Below the pieces are notes generated by a model, which was given only the letters and a program-made list of their open reading frames with translations, made no database searches and was not told where the DNA came from. Source: Bosea sp. NBC_00550 (GTDB lineage Bacteria; Pseudomonadota; Alphaproteobacteria; Rhizobiales; Beijerinckiaceae). Taken from it: a stretch of DNA of 64,000 nucleotides. The position numbers and the translations under genes were made by a program. Shown here in pieces: positions 56,504 to 64,000 of the stretch. The stretch is taken from positions 5,623,191-5,687,190 of the forward strand of contig NZ_CP102772.1 in assembly GCF_026020075.1 (NCBI RefSeq). The letters run 5' to 3'. How positions within the stretch are numbered: the first letter of the stretch is position 1; every line of letters begins with the position of its first letter.

Positions 56504-57940
56504 ATGAGCGCGATAGCTTTTCCGGTGCCGGATGCCGGCATCCTCGCCCGCCGCGAATCGATCATCGCAGGCCTCGCCGGGCTCGTCGCGCCGCAGGCGC
56601 TGATCACCAGCGATGACGAGCGCAGGCCGTACGAGACCGACGCGCTCACCGCCTATCGCCGCATGCCGCTGGCCGTCGTGCTGCCCTCGACCACGCAGGA
56701 GGTTGCGGCCGTGCTGCGCTATTGCTCCGAACAGGGCGTGCCGGTGGTGCCGCGTGGTGCCGGCACCTCGCTCGCCGGCGGCGCGATCCCGCAGGAAGAT
56801 GCCATCGTCATCGGCGTCTCGAAGATGAACCGCATCCTCGAGATCGATTACGCCAACCGCTTCGCGAAGGTGCAGGCCGGCGTCACCAATCTCGCCGTCA
56901 CCGGCGCGGTCTCGGCCGATGGCTTCTTCTACGCGCCCGATCCGTCCTCGCAGCTCGCCTGTTCGATCGGCGGCAATATCGGCATGAACTCCGGCGGCGC
57001 CCACTGCCTGAAATACGGCGTGACGACCAACAACGTGCTCGGCGTCACCCTCGTCATGCTCGACGGCAGCATCGTCGAGATCGGCGGCAGCCACCTCGAT
57101 TCGCCGGGCTACGACCTGCTCGGCCTGATCAACGGCTCGGAAGGCCAGCTCGGCATCATCACCGAAGCGACGGTGCGCATCCTGCGCACGGCGGAAGGCG
57201 CACGGCCCGTCCTCTTCGGCTTCCCGACCAGCGAGCAGGCGGGCGCGGCCGTCGCCGCGATCATCGGCGCCGGCATCATTCCGGTCGCGATGGAGTTCAT
57301 GGACAAGCCGGCGATCGAGATCTGCGAGGCCTTCGCCAAGGCCGGCTACCCGATGGATGTCGAGGCGCTGCTGATCATCGAGGTCGAGGGCTCGGATGAC
57401 GAGATGGACGCCCAGCTCGCCCGCATCGTCGCCATCGCCCGCGAGCACGGGGTCGCCACCGTCAAGGAATCGAAATCGGCGATGGAGACCGCGGCGATCT
57501 GGAAGGGCCGCAAATCAGCCTTCGGCGCGACCGGCCGCATCGCGGACTACATCTGCATGGACGGCACCATCCCGACCGGGCAATTGCCCTATGTGCTCAA
57601 GCGCATGGCGGAGATCGTGAAGAGCTACGGCCTGCGCGTCGCCAACGTCTTCCACGCCGGCGACGGCAACCTTCACCCGCTCATCCTGTACAACTGCAAT
57701 GACCCGGTCGAGGCGCAGAAGGCGGAGGATGCCGGCATGGACATCCTCAAGCTCTGCGTCGAGGTCGGCGGCTGCCTCACCGGCGAGCACGGCGTCGGCA
57801 TCGAGAAGCGCGACCTGATGACCTTCCAGTTCAATCCGGAGGACCTGGCGCAGCAGATGCGGGTGAGGGCAGTCTTCGACGAGCGCTGGCTGCTCAACCC
57901 CGCGAAGGTGTTCCCGCTGGAAGGCAGGGTGGCGGCGTGA
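56504..57940 (+). CDS. glcD: Glycolate oxidase FAD subunit
   Basis: A 478-residue FAD-linked oxidase, catalytic subunit of glycolate oxidase (GlcDEF), which converts glycolate to glyoxylate. It has VPVVPRGAGTSLAGGAIP, GGNIGMNSGGAHCLKYGVTTNN and GSEGQLGIITEA in the FAD domain, and FHAGDGNLHPLI and TGEHGVGIEKRD in the C-terminal domain. ATG 56504 has GGAGGGAGAG directly before; a longer frame starts at 56459. It heads the locus, which also has glcE, a DUF2585 gene and glcF; between glcD and glcE sits an inserted nuclease cassette. Confidence 0.95.
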   Translation: MSAIAFPVPDAGILARRESIIAGLAGLVAPQALITSDDERRPYETDALTAYRRMPLAVVLPSTTQEVAAVLRYCSEQGVPVVPRGAGTSLAGGAIPQEDAIVIGVSKMNRILEIDYANRFAKVQAGVTNLAVTGAVSADGFFYAPDPSSQLACSIGGNIGMNSGGAHCLKYGVTTNNVLGVTLVMLDGSIVEIGGSHLDSPGYDLLGLINGSEGQLGIITEATVRILRTAEGARPVLFGFPTSEQAGAAVAAIIGAGIIPVAMEFMDKPAIEICEAFAKAGYPMDVEALLIIEVEGSDDEMDAQLARIVAIAREHGVATVKESKSAMETAAIWKGRKSAFGATGRIADYICMDGTIPTGQLPYVLKRMAEIVKSYGLRVANVFHAGDGNLHPLILYNCNDPVEAQKAEDAGMDILKLCVEVGGCLTGEHGVGIEKRDLMTFQFNPEDLAQQMRVRAVFDERWLLNPAKVFPLEGRVAA

Positions 57941-57950
57941 CGAACCTCTC

Positions 57951-58098
57951 CGTCATTCCGGGGCTTCGCGCAGCGAAGAGCCCGGAACCCAGAGCCGATG
58001 CGGGGTATCGTTGTCTTGGTCAGGTCGATCCGCTTCATTGTCGGGCGGCATCGGTTCTGGGTTCCGGGCTCGCCGCTTCACGGCGCCCCGGAATGACG
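57951..58098. repeat. Family A nested palindromic repeat, copy 7 (left flank of the GIY-YIG gene)
   Basis: Outer arms CGTCATTCCGGGGC / GCCCCGGAATGACG; inner arms GGAACCCAGAGCCGATG and CATCGGTTCTGGGTTCC. It begins 10 nt after the glcD stop and ends 7 nt before the GIY-YIG start. Confidence 0.88.
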
Positions 58099-58105
58099 AG
58101 GGAGG

Positions 58106-58399
58106 ATGTTGTTGCCCTTTCACGTCTACCTGCTTGCGAGCGGCCAGCATGGAACCCTCTATCTCGGCGTGACCCGCGATCTCGCTCGGCGTGTTCACGA
58201 GCACAAGACCAAGGCTTACCGTGGCTTCTCCCGCAAATACGGCGTCGACAGGCTGGTTTGGTACGAGGAGCATGCGACGGCCGCCGATGCGATCGACCGC
58301 GAAAAGGACATCAAGAAGTGGCGTCGCGACTGGAAAGTCAGGTTGATCGAAGAACAGAATCCGCTTTGGAGCGATCTCTACCCGCTTCTGGCGCAATAA
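58106..58399 (+). CDS. GIY-YIG nuclease family protein
   Basis: A 97-residue stand-alone GIY-YIG domain. The V-Y-L motif (7-9) and Y-L-G motif (19-21) are the GIY and YIG strands. R28/R29 sit in the LARRVHEH helix, and E66 in REKDIKKWRR is the catalytic Glu. The domain resembles the short, often multi-copy GIY-YIG proteins common in Hyphomicrobiales. It is read with the glc operon but unrelated to glycolate oxidation. GGGAGG lies immediately before ATG 58106, which suits TTG 58112 better; either start is possible. Confidence 0.9.
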   Translation: MLLPFHVYLLASGQHGTLYLGVTRDLARRVHEHKTKAYRGFSRKYGVDRLVWYEEHATAADAIDREKDIKKWRRDWKVRLIEEQNPLWSDLYPLLAQ

Positions 58400-58408
58400 G
58401 CCTCCACG

Positions 58409-58554
58409 GTCATTCCGGGGCAGCGCGAAGCGCTGAGCCCGGAACCCAGAACCGATGTCTGCAATCGTTACCCTGGCGAAATCGTGCTGTTTCACTCCCG
58501 AATGGCATCGGTTCTGGGTTCCGGGCTCACGCCTTCGGCGTGCCCCGGAATGAC
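58409..58554. repeat. Family A nested palindromic repeat, copy 8 (right flank of the GIY-YIG gene)
   Basis: Outer arms GTCATTCCGGGGC / GCCCCGGAATGAC; inner arms GGAACCCAGAACCGATG and CATCGGTTCTGGGTTCC. It starts 10 nt after the GIY-YIG stop and ends 15 nt before glcE. Same orientation as copy 7. Confidence 0.88.
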
Positions 58555-58568
58555 GGCGGAGCTTGGTC

Positions 58569-59759
58569 GTGACCATCCACACTCCCACCACCGAGGCGCA
58601 GGCCTGCGCCGTCGTGAAATCCGTGATCGATTCCCGCGTGCCTCTCACCTTGCGCGGCGGCGGCACGCGCGCAGGCCTTGGGCGGCCGGCCCAGGCGGAA
58701 AGCACCTTGTCCAGTGCTGGCCTCACCGGCATCACGCTCTATGAGCCGGCCGAGATGGTCATCGCCGCCCGGGCCGGCACGCCGCTCGCGTTGGTGCAGG
58801 AGACGCTCGCCGAGCGCGGCCAGATGCTGCCCTTCGAGCCGATGGATCATCGCGCGCTCTTCGGCACCGAGGGCGAGCCGACGATCGGCGCCGTCGCGGC
58901 CTGCAATATATCCGGGCCGCGCCGGATCAATGCAGGCGCCGCGCGGGATTCCCTGATCGGCATCCGCCTGATCAACGGCCGCGGCGAGATGATCAAATCC
59001 GGCGGGCGGGTGATGAAGAACGTCACCGGCCTCGACCTGGTGAAGCTCGTTTCCGGCAGCCACGGCACGCTCGGCTTCCTCACCGAGGTCACCTTCCGCG
59101 TGCTGCCGAAGCCGGAGCGCATCGTCACGCTGCGATGGTCCGGCCTCTCGGACGAGCAGGGCATCGCGCTGCTTGCGAAGGCGCTGGGCTCGCCTTTCGA
59201 GCCGATGGCGGCTGCCCATCTGCCGGCAAGTCTCGCAGGCGAGGCCGCGCAAACGCTGCTGAGGCTGGAGAACTTCTCGGACTCGATCGAATACCGCGCC
59301 GGCGAGCTCGCGCTGTTGATGCTCGGCGAATACGGCCTGCCGGATCGTCTGGAGGGAGCGGAGCCGACCGAGCTTTGGAGCGATATCCGCGACGCCGGCG
59401 TCTTCGCTGGAACGACGGAGGCCGTGTGGCGACTCTCGCTCGCGCCGACGAACGGGCCGAAGGCGGTGGCTGCGATCGCCCGCACGATGCCGGACGCGCG
59501 CTGGTTCTACGATTGGGGCGGCGGGCTGGTCTGGCTCGCCACCTCTGCGGACGGCGATGCCGGCGCGGCAGCGATCCGCGACGCGCTGAAGCCGTTCGGC
59601 GGCCATGCCACGCTGGTGCGCGCGCCCGATGCGGTGCGTGCCGTTGTCGACGTGTTCCAGCCGCTGGCCGCGCCGCTGATGCGGGTCACGGCCGGCATCA
59701 AGAAGAGCTTCGACCCGGCCGGCATCTTCGAGCCCGGCCGGATGTATGCGGGGATCTGA
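58569..59759 (+). CDS. glcE: Glycolate oxidase subunit GlcE
   Basis: A 396-residue FAD-binding subunit of glycolate oxidase. LRGGGTRAGLGRPA is the FAD loop; EGEPTIGAVAACNISGPRR, the KSGGRVMKNVTGLDLVKL block and FDPAGIFEPGRM are typical. Start GTG 58569 is preferred over TTG 58563. Its TGA overlaps the start codon of the DUF2585 gene. Confidence 0.93.
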   Translation: MTIHTPTTEAQACAVVKSVIDSRVPLTLRGGGTRAGLGRPAQAESTLSSAGLTGITLYEPAEMVIAARAGTPLALVQETLAERGQMLPFEPMDHRALFGTEGEPTIGAVAACNISGPRRINAGAARDSLIGIRLINGRGEMIKSGGRVMKNVTGLDLVKLVSGSHGTLGFLTEVTFRVLPKPERIVTLRWSGLSDEQGIALLAKALGSPFEPMAAAHLPASLAGEAAQTLLRLENFSDSIEYRAGELALLMLGEYGLPDRLEGAEPTELWSDIRDAGVFAGTTEAVWRLSLAPTNGPKAVAAIARTMPDARWFYDWGGGLVWLATSADGDAGAAAIRDALKPFGGHATLVRAPDAVRAVVDVFQPLAAPLMRVTAGIKKSFDPAGIFEPGRMYAGI

Positions 59760-60394
59760 TGGCGCTTGCTGAATCGCTTTCTTCCGGGGCACCGTCCGCG
59801 CGCAGGAGCTGGGCGCCCAATCGCCTCGGGCCCGTAGCGCTCGTCCTGCTGGCTGCGCTGCTGATCGCCGTGGCGGCGGGCATCCTGCTCTGGATGGGGC
59901 GCGAGCCGATCTGCAAATGCGGGAATATCAAGCTCTGGCAGGGCACGGTGATGTCCTCCGAGAACTCCCAGCACATCACGGACTGGTACACCTTCTCGCA
60001 CATCATCCACGGCTTCCTGTTCTACGGCCTGTTCTGGCTGATCCGCCGTCTCACCGGCCTGCCGATCTCGTTTGGCCTCGCGCTGCTGCTGTCCATCATC
60101 GTCGAGAGCGCCTGGGAGATCACCGAGAACACCGATGCGGTGATCAACCACTACCGCTCGGCGACGATCTCGCTCGACTATTACGGCGACAGCGTGCTGA
60201 ACTCGGTCAGCGACATCCTCTCGATGGTGCTTGGTTTCATCATCGCCCGGCTGGCGCCGGTCTGGCTGACGGTGACGAGCGCGCTGGCGATGGAGCTGAT
60301 CGTCGGCTGGCTGATCCGCGACAACCTCACCCTCAACGTCATCATGCTGCTCTGGCCGATGGACTGGATCAAAGCCTGGCAAGGCGGAGCTTGA
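59759..60394 (+). CDS. DUF2585 membrane protein within the glc operon
   Basis: A 211-residue membrane protein with about four or five helices, including PVALVLLAALLIAVAAGILLWMG near the N-terminus and LLSIIVESAWEITENTDAVINHYR in the middle. The repeated pattern ESAWEITENT fits DUF2585 (UPF0314), whose function is unknown. Its ATG overlaps the glcE stop (TGATG) and glcF begins 3 nt after it, so it is translationally coupled to both. A role in glycolate oxidase assembly or electron transfer is possible but unproven. Confidence 0.85.
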   Translation: MALAESLSSGAPSARRSWAPNRLGPVALVLLAALLIAVAAGILLWMGREPICKCGNIKLWQGTVMSSENSQHITDWYTFSHIIHGFLFYGLFWLIRRLTGLPISFGLALLLSIIVESAWEITENTDAVINHYRSATISLDYYGDSVLNSVSDILSMVLGFIIARLAPVWLTVTSALAMELIVGWLIRDNLTLNVIMLLWPMDWIKAWQGGA

Positions 60395-60397
60395 GCG

Positions 60398-61771
60398 ATG
60401 CAGACCAATTTCAGCCCAGAGCGTCTCGCCTCCGATCCGCGCATGCCGGCCTCGGAGAAGATCCTGCGGACCTGCGTTCATTGCGGCTTCTGCACCGCGA
60501 CCTGCCCGACCTATCTCCTGCTCGGCGACGAACTCGATTCCCCGCGCGGGCGCATCTACCTGATCAAGGACATGCTGGAGAACGGCAAGCCGGCCACCGC
60601 CGAGGTGGTGAAGCACATCGACCGTTGCCTCTCCTGCCTCTCCTGCATGACGACCTGCCCCTCGGGCGTGCACTACATGCACCTTGTCGACCATGCCCGC
60701 GCCCATATCGAGGAGACCTATCGGCGCTCCTGGCATGACCGGCTGCTGCGCAAGGTGCTGGCGGCGATCCTGCCCTATCCCGACCGTTTCCGTGCGGCGA
60801 TGCTGGCGGCGCTCGCGGCCAAGCCCTTTGCCCCGCTGCTCGGCCTCGTGCCGGGCGTCGGCCAGAAGCTGAAGGCGATGCTGGCGCTGGCGCCCGCGCG
60901 TTTGCCGACACGCTCCATGATGGAAGGCCCGCAGAGCTTTCCGCCGCCCGCGGCGCGGATGAGACGCGTGGCGCTGCTTTCCGGCTGCGCCCAGCCGGTG
61001 CTCGACCCGGCGATCAACGAGGCGACGATCCGCCTGCTCAACCGCCATGGCGTGGAGGTCGTGCTGCCGAAGGGGGAGGGCTGCTGCGGCGCGCTCGTCC
61101 ACCATATGGGGCAGGAGCATGATGCGCTCGGCTTCGCACGCAAGAACATCGACGCCTGGATGTCGGAGGTCGATGGCGAGGGGCTGGACGCCATCCTGAT
61201 CACGGCGAGCGGCTGCGGCACGACGATCAAGGATTACGGCTTCATGTTCCGCAACGAGCCGGCTTATGCCGAGAAGGCGGCGAAGGTCTCCGCGCTGGCG
61301 AAGGACGTCACCGAGTTCCTGGAGACGCTGGAACTTGTCCCGGTCCGCGATGTCGCCATGCCGATCGCCTATCACTCCGCCTGCTCGATGCAGCACGGCC
61401 AGCAGTTGAAGGACGGCCCGAAACGCCTGCTGTCCGGCGCCGGGTTCAAGGTCAAGGAGGTGCCGGAGGGCCATATCTGCTGCGGCTCGGCCGGCGTCTA
61501 CAACATCCTCCAGCCCGAGATCGCGGGCAGGCTGCGCGAGCGCAAGATCGGCAATATCGAGCGCACCAAGCCGATGCTGGTCGCGACCGGCAATATCGGC
61601 TGCATGACCCAGCTCGCCAAGGGCTTCGCCGACAAGGGTGCAACCACCCCTGTCGTGCATACCGCCGAGCTGCTCGATTGGGCGACTGGCGGTCCGCTGC
61701 CGGAGAAGCTGGCGCGGGCTGGGATCGAGGATCGGCCGCTAAGGGAACCGGCGCTGGTCGCGGCGGAGTAG
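60398..61771 (+). CDS. glcF: Glycolate oxidase iron-sulfur subunit
   Basis: A 457-residue subunit with two [4Fe-4S] clusters: C26, C29, C32, C36 in CVHCGFCTATCP, and C77, C80, C83, C87 in CLSCLSCMTTCP. Two CCG domains follow with GCCGALVHH and ICCGSAGVYN. It passes electrons from the flavin subunits to the quinone pool. It begins 3 nt after the DUF2585 gene. Confidence 0.95.
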   Translation: MQTNFSPERLASDPRMPASEKILRTCVHCGFCTATCPTYLLLGDELDSPRGRIYLIKDMLENGKPATAEVVKHIDRCLSCLSCMTTCPSGVHYMHLVDHARAHIEETYRRSWHDRLLRKVLAAILPYPDRFRAAMLAALAAKPFAPLLGLVPGVGQKLKAMLALAPARLPTRSMMEGPQSFPPPAARMRRVALLSGCAQPVLDPAINEATIRLLNRHGVEVVLPKGEGCCGALVHHMGQEHDALGFARKNIDAWMSEVDGEGLDAILITASGCGTTIKDYGFMFRNEPAYAEKAAKVSALAKDVTEFLETLELVPVRDVAMPIAYHSACSMQHGQQLKDGPKRLLSGAGFKVKEVPEGHICCGSAGVYNILQPEIAGRLRERKIGNIERTKPMLVATGNIGCMTQLAKGFADKGATTPVVHTAELLDWATGGPLPEKLARAGIEDRPLREPALVAAE

Positions 61772-61778
61772 CCTTGCG

Positions 61779-61882
61779 CGTCATGCTCGGGCTTGACCCG
61801 AGCATCTCGGGACGCAGAACGCTCCCGCGCTTTCTCGTCATGAGATTCTCGGGTCTGCGCTTCGCTTCGCCCGAGAATGACG
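61779..61882. repeat. Family B nested palindromic repeat, copy after glcF
   Basis: Left arm CGTCATGCTCGGGCTTGACCC with CGAGCATCTCG, right arm CTTCGCTTCGCCCGAGAATGACG. It begins 7 nt after the glcF stop and lies upstream of hisS. Confidence 0.85.
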
Positions 61883-61973
61883 ACGCGTGACTTGCCCGTC
61901 GGGCCGGTACGGTCTAACCCGCCAGCTTATCCATTTCCGGGTACGCTTACCCGTTTCCGAGTTGCGAACGCCC

Positions 61974-63599
61974 ATGTCCTCCGCCGACAAATCCGCTCCT
62001 GCCAAGCTGAAGGCCCGCCAGCCGCGCGGCTTCGTCGATCGTGGCCCGGCCGATGTCGCCGCCACCGAGCGCATGCTCTCCGTCATCCGCGAGAGCTTCT
62101 CGGTCTATGGCTTCGATCCGGTCGAGACGCCTTTCGTCGAGTACACTGACGCGCTCGGCAAGTTCCTGCCGGACCAGGACCGGCCGAACGAGGGCGTCTT
62201 CTCCTTCCAGGACGATGACGAGCAGTGGCTCTCGCTGCGCTACGACCTGACGGCGCCGCTCGCCCGCTATGTCGCCGAGAATTTCGACGCGCTGCCGAAG
62301 CCCTATCGCAGCTATCGCGTCGGTTACGTCTTCCGCAACGAGAAGCCGGGTCCGGGTCGTTTCCGCCAGTTCATGCAGTTCGACGCCGATATCGTGGGCA
62401 GCGGCACCGTCGCAGGCGATGCGGAGATCTGCATGCTCGCCGCCGACACGATGGAAAAGCTCGGCATCAAGCGCGGCGACTATGTCGTGAAGGTCAACAA
62501 CCGCAAGGTGCTCGACGGCGTGATGGAGGCCATCGGGCTGGGCGGCGAGGAGAATGCCGGGCGCCGGCTGACCGTGCTGCGGGCGCTGGATAAGCACGAT
62601 AAATTTGGGGACGAAGGGGTTCGCCTCCTACTTGGCGAAGGTAGACGCGACGAAAGCGGTGACTTCACTAAGGGGGCGGGACTTAGCGACCAAGCTACCG
62701 ACGCACTCTTGAAACTTTTCAGCACATCAGCATTGGACGAGTTGCTAAGCGCGGTTCTTAATAGATTGAACCACCAATTTGGCTCGTTCACCGGTGAGCA
62801 AATTGAGAGCATCGTTGGACAGTCTCTCGGCCTTCAGAACCTGGCATCTTCGCAGTTCATGCTGAACTCAACGTTCGCTGAGGGCTTTGAAGAGCTGATG
62901 GCTATCGCGAGAATGGTGACGAGTGCAGGTTATGATCACGACCGCATCCGCATCGACCCCTCCGTCGTCCGCGGCCTCGAATACTATACCGGCCCGGTCT
63001 ACGAGGTGGAGCTGACCTTCCCTGTCACCAACGATGACGGCCAGGTCGTGCGCTTCGGCTCGGTCGCGGGTGGCGGGCGCTATGACGGCCTCGTCGGCCG
63101 CTTCCGGCCCGAGCCCGTGCCGGCGACCGGCTTCTCGATCGGCGTCTCTCGGCTTTACTCCGCGCTGAAGGCGGTGAAGTCGCCCATCGTCGACAGCCGC
63201 AACGAACTGCCGCTCGTCGTCGTCACCGCGATGGACAACAAGTCGCCCGAGTTCATGCCGGGCTATCAGGCGATGGTCTCGGCGCTCAGGCAGGCGAAGG
63301 ACGAGGCCGGCAAGCCGCTGCTGCGCGCCGACCTCTATCTCGGCTCTTCCGGCTTCAACGCCCAGATGAAGTATGCCGACCGGCGCGGTGCCGTCTGCGC
63401 CGTCATTCAGGGCTCGTCGGAGCGCGAGGCCGGCACCGTCGTCATCAAGGACCTGATCCTCGGCGCCGAGCTCGCCGCCGCCAGCCGCGACGTCAAGGAT
63501 TCCGCCGAGCACAAGGCCAAGCAGGCCGAGGCGCAGTTCGCCGTGCCGGTGGCCGAACTGGTGGACGGGGTGAAGCGGGTCCTGGCGCGACATTCGTGA
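61974..63599 (+). CDS. hisS: Histidine-tRNA ligase
   Basis: A 541-residue class II histidyl-tRNA synthetase. Motif 2 is [17 protein letters not shown]; the HisA motif is [10 protein letters not shown]; motif 3 is around [11 protein letters not shown]. The RNEKPGPGR form belongs to the alphaproteobacterial HisRS type that goes with tRNA-His lacking the extra G-1, a known lineage trait. ATG 61974 starts the core; a longer frame runs upstream. Residues about 203-322, the insertion-domain region between motif 2 and the HisA motif, have clearly lower GC and different codon choice. Confidence 0.95.
   Translation: MSSADKSAPAKLKARQPRGFVDRGPADVAATERMLSVIRESFSVYGFDPVETPFVEYTDALGKFLPDQDRPNEGVFSFQDDDEQWLSLRYDLTAPLARYVAENFDALPKPYRSYRVGYVFRNEKPGPGRFRQFMQFDADIVGSGTVAGDAEICMLAADTMEKLGIKRGDYVVKVNNRKVLDGVMEAIGLGGEENAGRRLTVLRALDKHDKFGDEGVRLLLGEGRRDESGDFTKGAGLSDQATDALLKLFSTSALDELLSAVLNRLNHQFGSFTGEQIESIVGQSLGLQNLASSQFMLNSTFAEGFEELMAIARMVTSAGYDHDRIRIDPSVVRGLEYYTGPVYEVELTFPVTNDDGQVVRFGSVAGGGRYDGLVGRFRPEPVPATGFSIGVSRLYSALKAVKSPIVDSRNELPLVVVTAMDNKSPEFMPGYQAMVSALRQAKDEAGKPLLRADLYLGSSGFNAQMKYADRRGAVCAVIQGSSEREAGTVVIKDLILGAELAAASRDVKDSAEHKAKQAEAQFAVPVAELVDGVKRVLARHS
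62581..62940 (+). other. Low-GC block inside hisS
   Basis: My hand count gives about 52% GC for 62581-62940, against 63-67% in 60-base lines just outside it. It is rich in codons such as GAT, AAA, TTG, CTA and AGA that are rare in neighbouring genes. The reading frame is unbroken. It covers the insertion domain of HisRS. The edges are sharp on both sides. Confidence 0.8.
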
Positions 63600-64000
63600 G
63601 CGCCCTTCTCCCCTTGCGTGATCGGGAAAACTTGCAGGCGCCATAAATTGTCTCATGTTATCAATCAGATACATTGTTATCTGCGATAATCCAAGTTGAA
63701 GGGTAGATTATAGGCAGCATCGAACCTCCCAAGCCAAGCGGCGTGCCGGAGTGTGGGCGGGCGAGCTTGGCCGCGCCTGCCAGGACCCCGGCCTAGTCGA
63801 GCCAGCGGTGTTGACGGGCCGGTCGTCGCAGCCGGCCTAGTCTTCGGACTGCAGCATGCCAGCGAAGCCTCGCAGATACTACTCTGGATGATCGCCCGAG
63901 CGATCACGGGATACGCGGAGCGCACTGGCAGTCTTCGGACGCGGGTCTGCCAAGCCCATCGGTGGGATGGCCATCCTCACGCTTCAGCGCGATCGAGACT
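63600..64000. other. Right-end region without a supported gene
   Basis: About 400 bp after hisS. The first 120 nt are AT-rich and hold an inverted repeat. A reverse-strand frame at 63677-63925 has Arg/Pro-rich filler and no family motif. I find no tRNA, transposase or known RNA. It may hold decayed coding sequence or the 3' region of a gene beyond the edge. Confidence 0.5.
63658..63689. repeat. AT-rich inverted repeat after hisS
   Basis: TTATC, then CAGATA with a 6-nt loop, TATCTG, then GATAA: two nested pairs. It lies 58 nt after the hisS stop, with no U-tract directly behind. It could be a weak terminator, an operator, or a remnant end of an element. Confidence 0.45.

Noticed and set aside
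59507..61660. A 717-codon minus-strand frame over glcE, DUF2585 and glcF
   Set aside because: Antisense to a clear operon with iron-sulfur and FAD motifs; no motif in the frame itself.
63677..63925. An 82-codon minus-strand frame near the right end
   Set aside because: Arg/Pro-rich, no ribosome site or family match, and partly in the AT-rich post-hisS region.

Overview
The window is about 64 kb of high-GC chromosomal DNA from an alphaproteobacterium, most likely Hyphomicrobiales (Rhizobiales), perhaps Bosea-like. The signs are strong third-position GC bias, a HisRS of the alphaproteobacterial type (RNEKPGPGR in motif 2), a xseB/dxs/tlyA neighbourhood, a DUF1214 protein, and families of nested palindromic repeats between genes. 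This placement is inference; nothing in the window names the organism. I found no rRNA, tRNA, CRISPR array, prophage or intact insertion sequence.

Layout. 0-9 kb: a DUF1214 protein cut by the left edge, a class A penicillin-binding protein, YcgN, pyruvate phosphate dikinase, a VapBC-type toxin-antitoxin pair, a HAD hydrolase and a GFA protein. 8.8-11.3 kb: cspA, an RhlE-type helicase, a tailed IF-1 and a small membrane protein, which look like a cold-adaptation/translation group. 11.5-24 kb: a secreted repeat protein, a SleB-like wall hydrolase, an MFS carrier, AcuI, isonitrile hydratase, a LysR regulator, Sua5/TsaC, a large acyl-CoA dehydrogenase, a methyltransferase and two overlapping SDR genes. 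23.8-27.7 kb: two CorA paralogues flank an SLC13-type permease whose frame is broken. 27.8-36.7 kb: cysteine synthase, an RlmD-like methyltransferase, a D-2-hydroxyacid dehydrogenase, an NMT1-type ABC importer whose genes are separated by repeats, and a gamma-glutamyltransferase.

36.7-46 kb: an SRAP protein, TlyA, Dxs, an MFS carrier, pirin, XseB, an Lrp regulator, a tyrosine phosphatase and a thioesterase-like protein. 45.9-55.3 kb: a very large symporter/histidine-kinase/receiver hybrid, MscL, an aminotransferase, an AbrB-family membrane protein, an FAD oxidoreductase with a structured leader, and an SMP-30 lactonase. 55.4-61.8 kb: a glycolate oxidase locus (divergent LysR, then glcD, glcE, a DUF2585 gene and glcF), with a GIY-YIG nuclease gene between two full palindromic repeats inserted between glcD and glcE. 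62-63.6 kb: hisS with an internal low-GC block.

The content is mostly ordinary core metabolism. The observations most worth following are the repeat-GIY-YIG-repeat cassette inside the glc operon; the nested palindromes whose arms are conserved but whose apices differ; the compositional mosaic in hisS; the frameshifted permease between two CorA genes; and the double-hairpin leader of the FAD oxidoreductase. None is proven here to be a new system.
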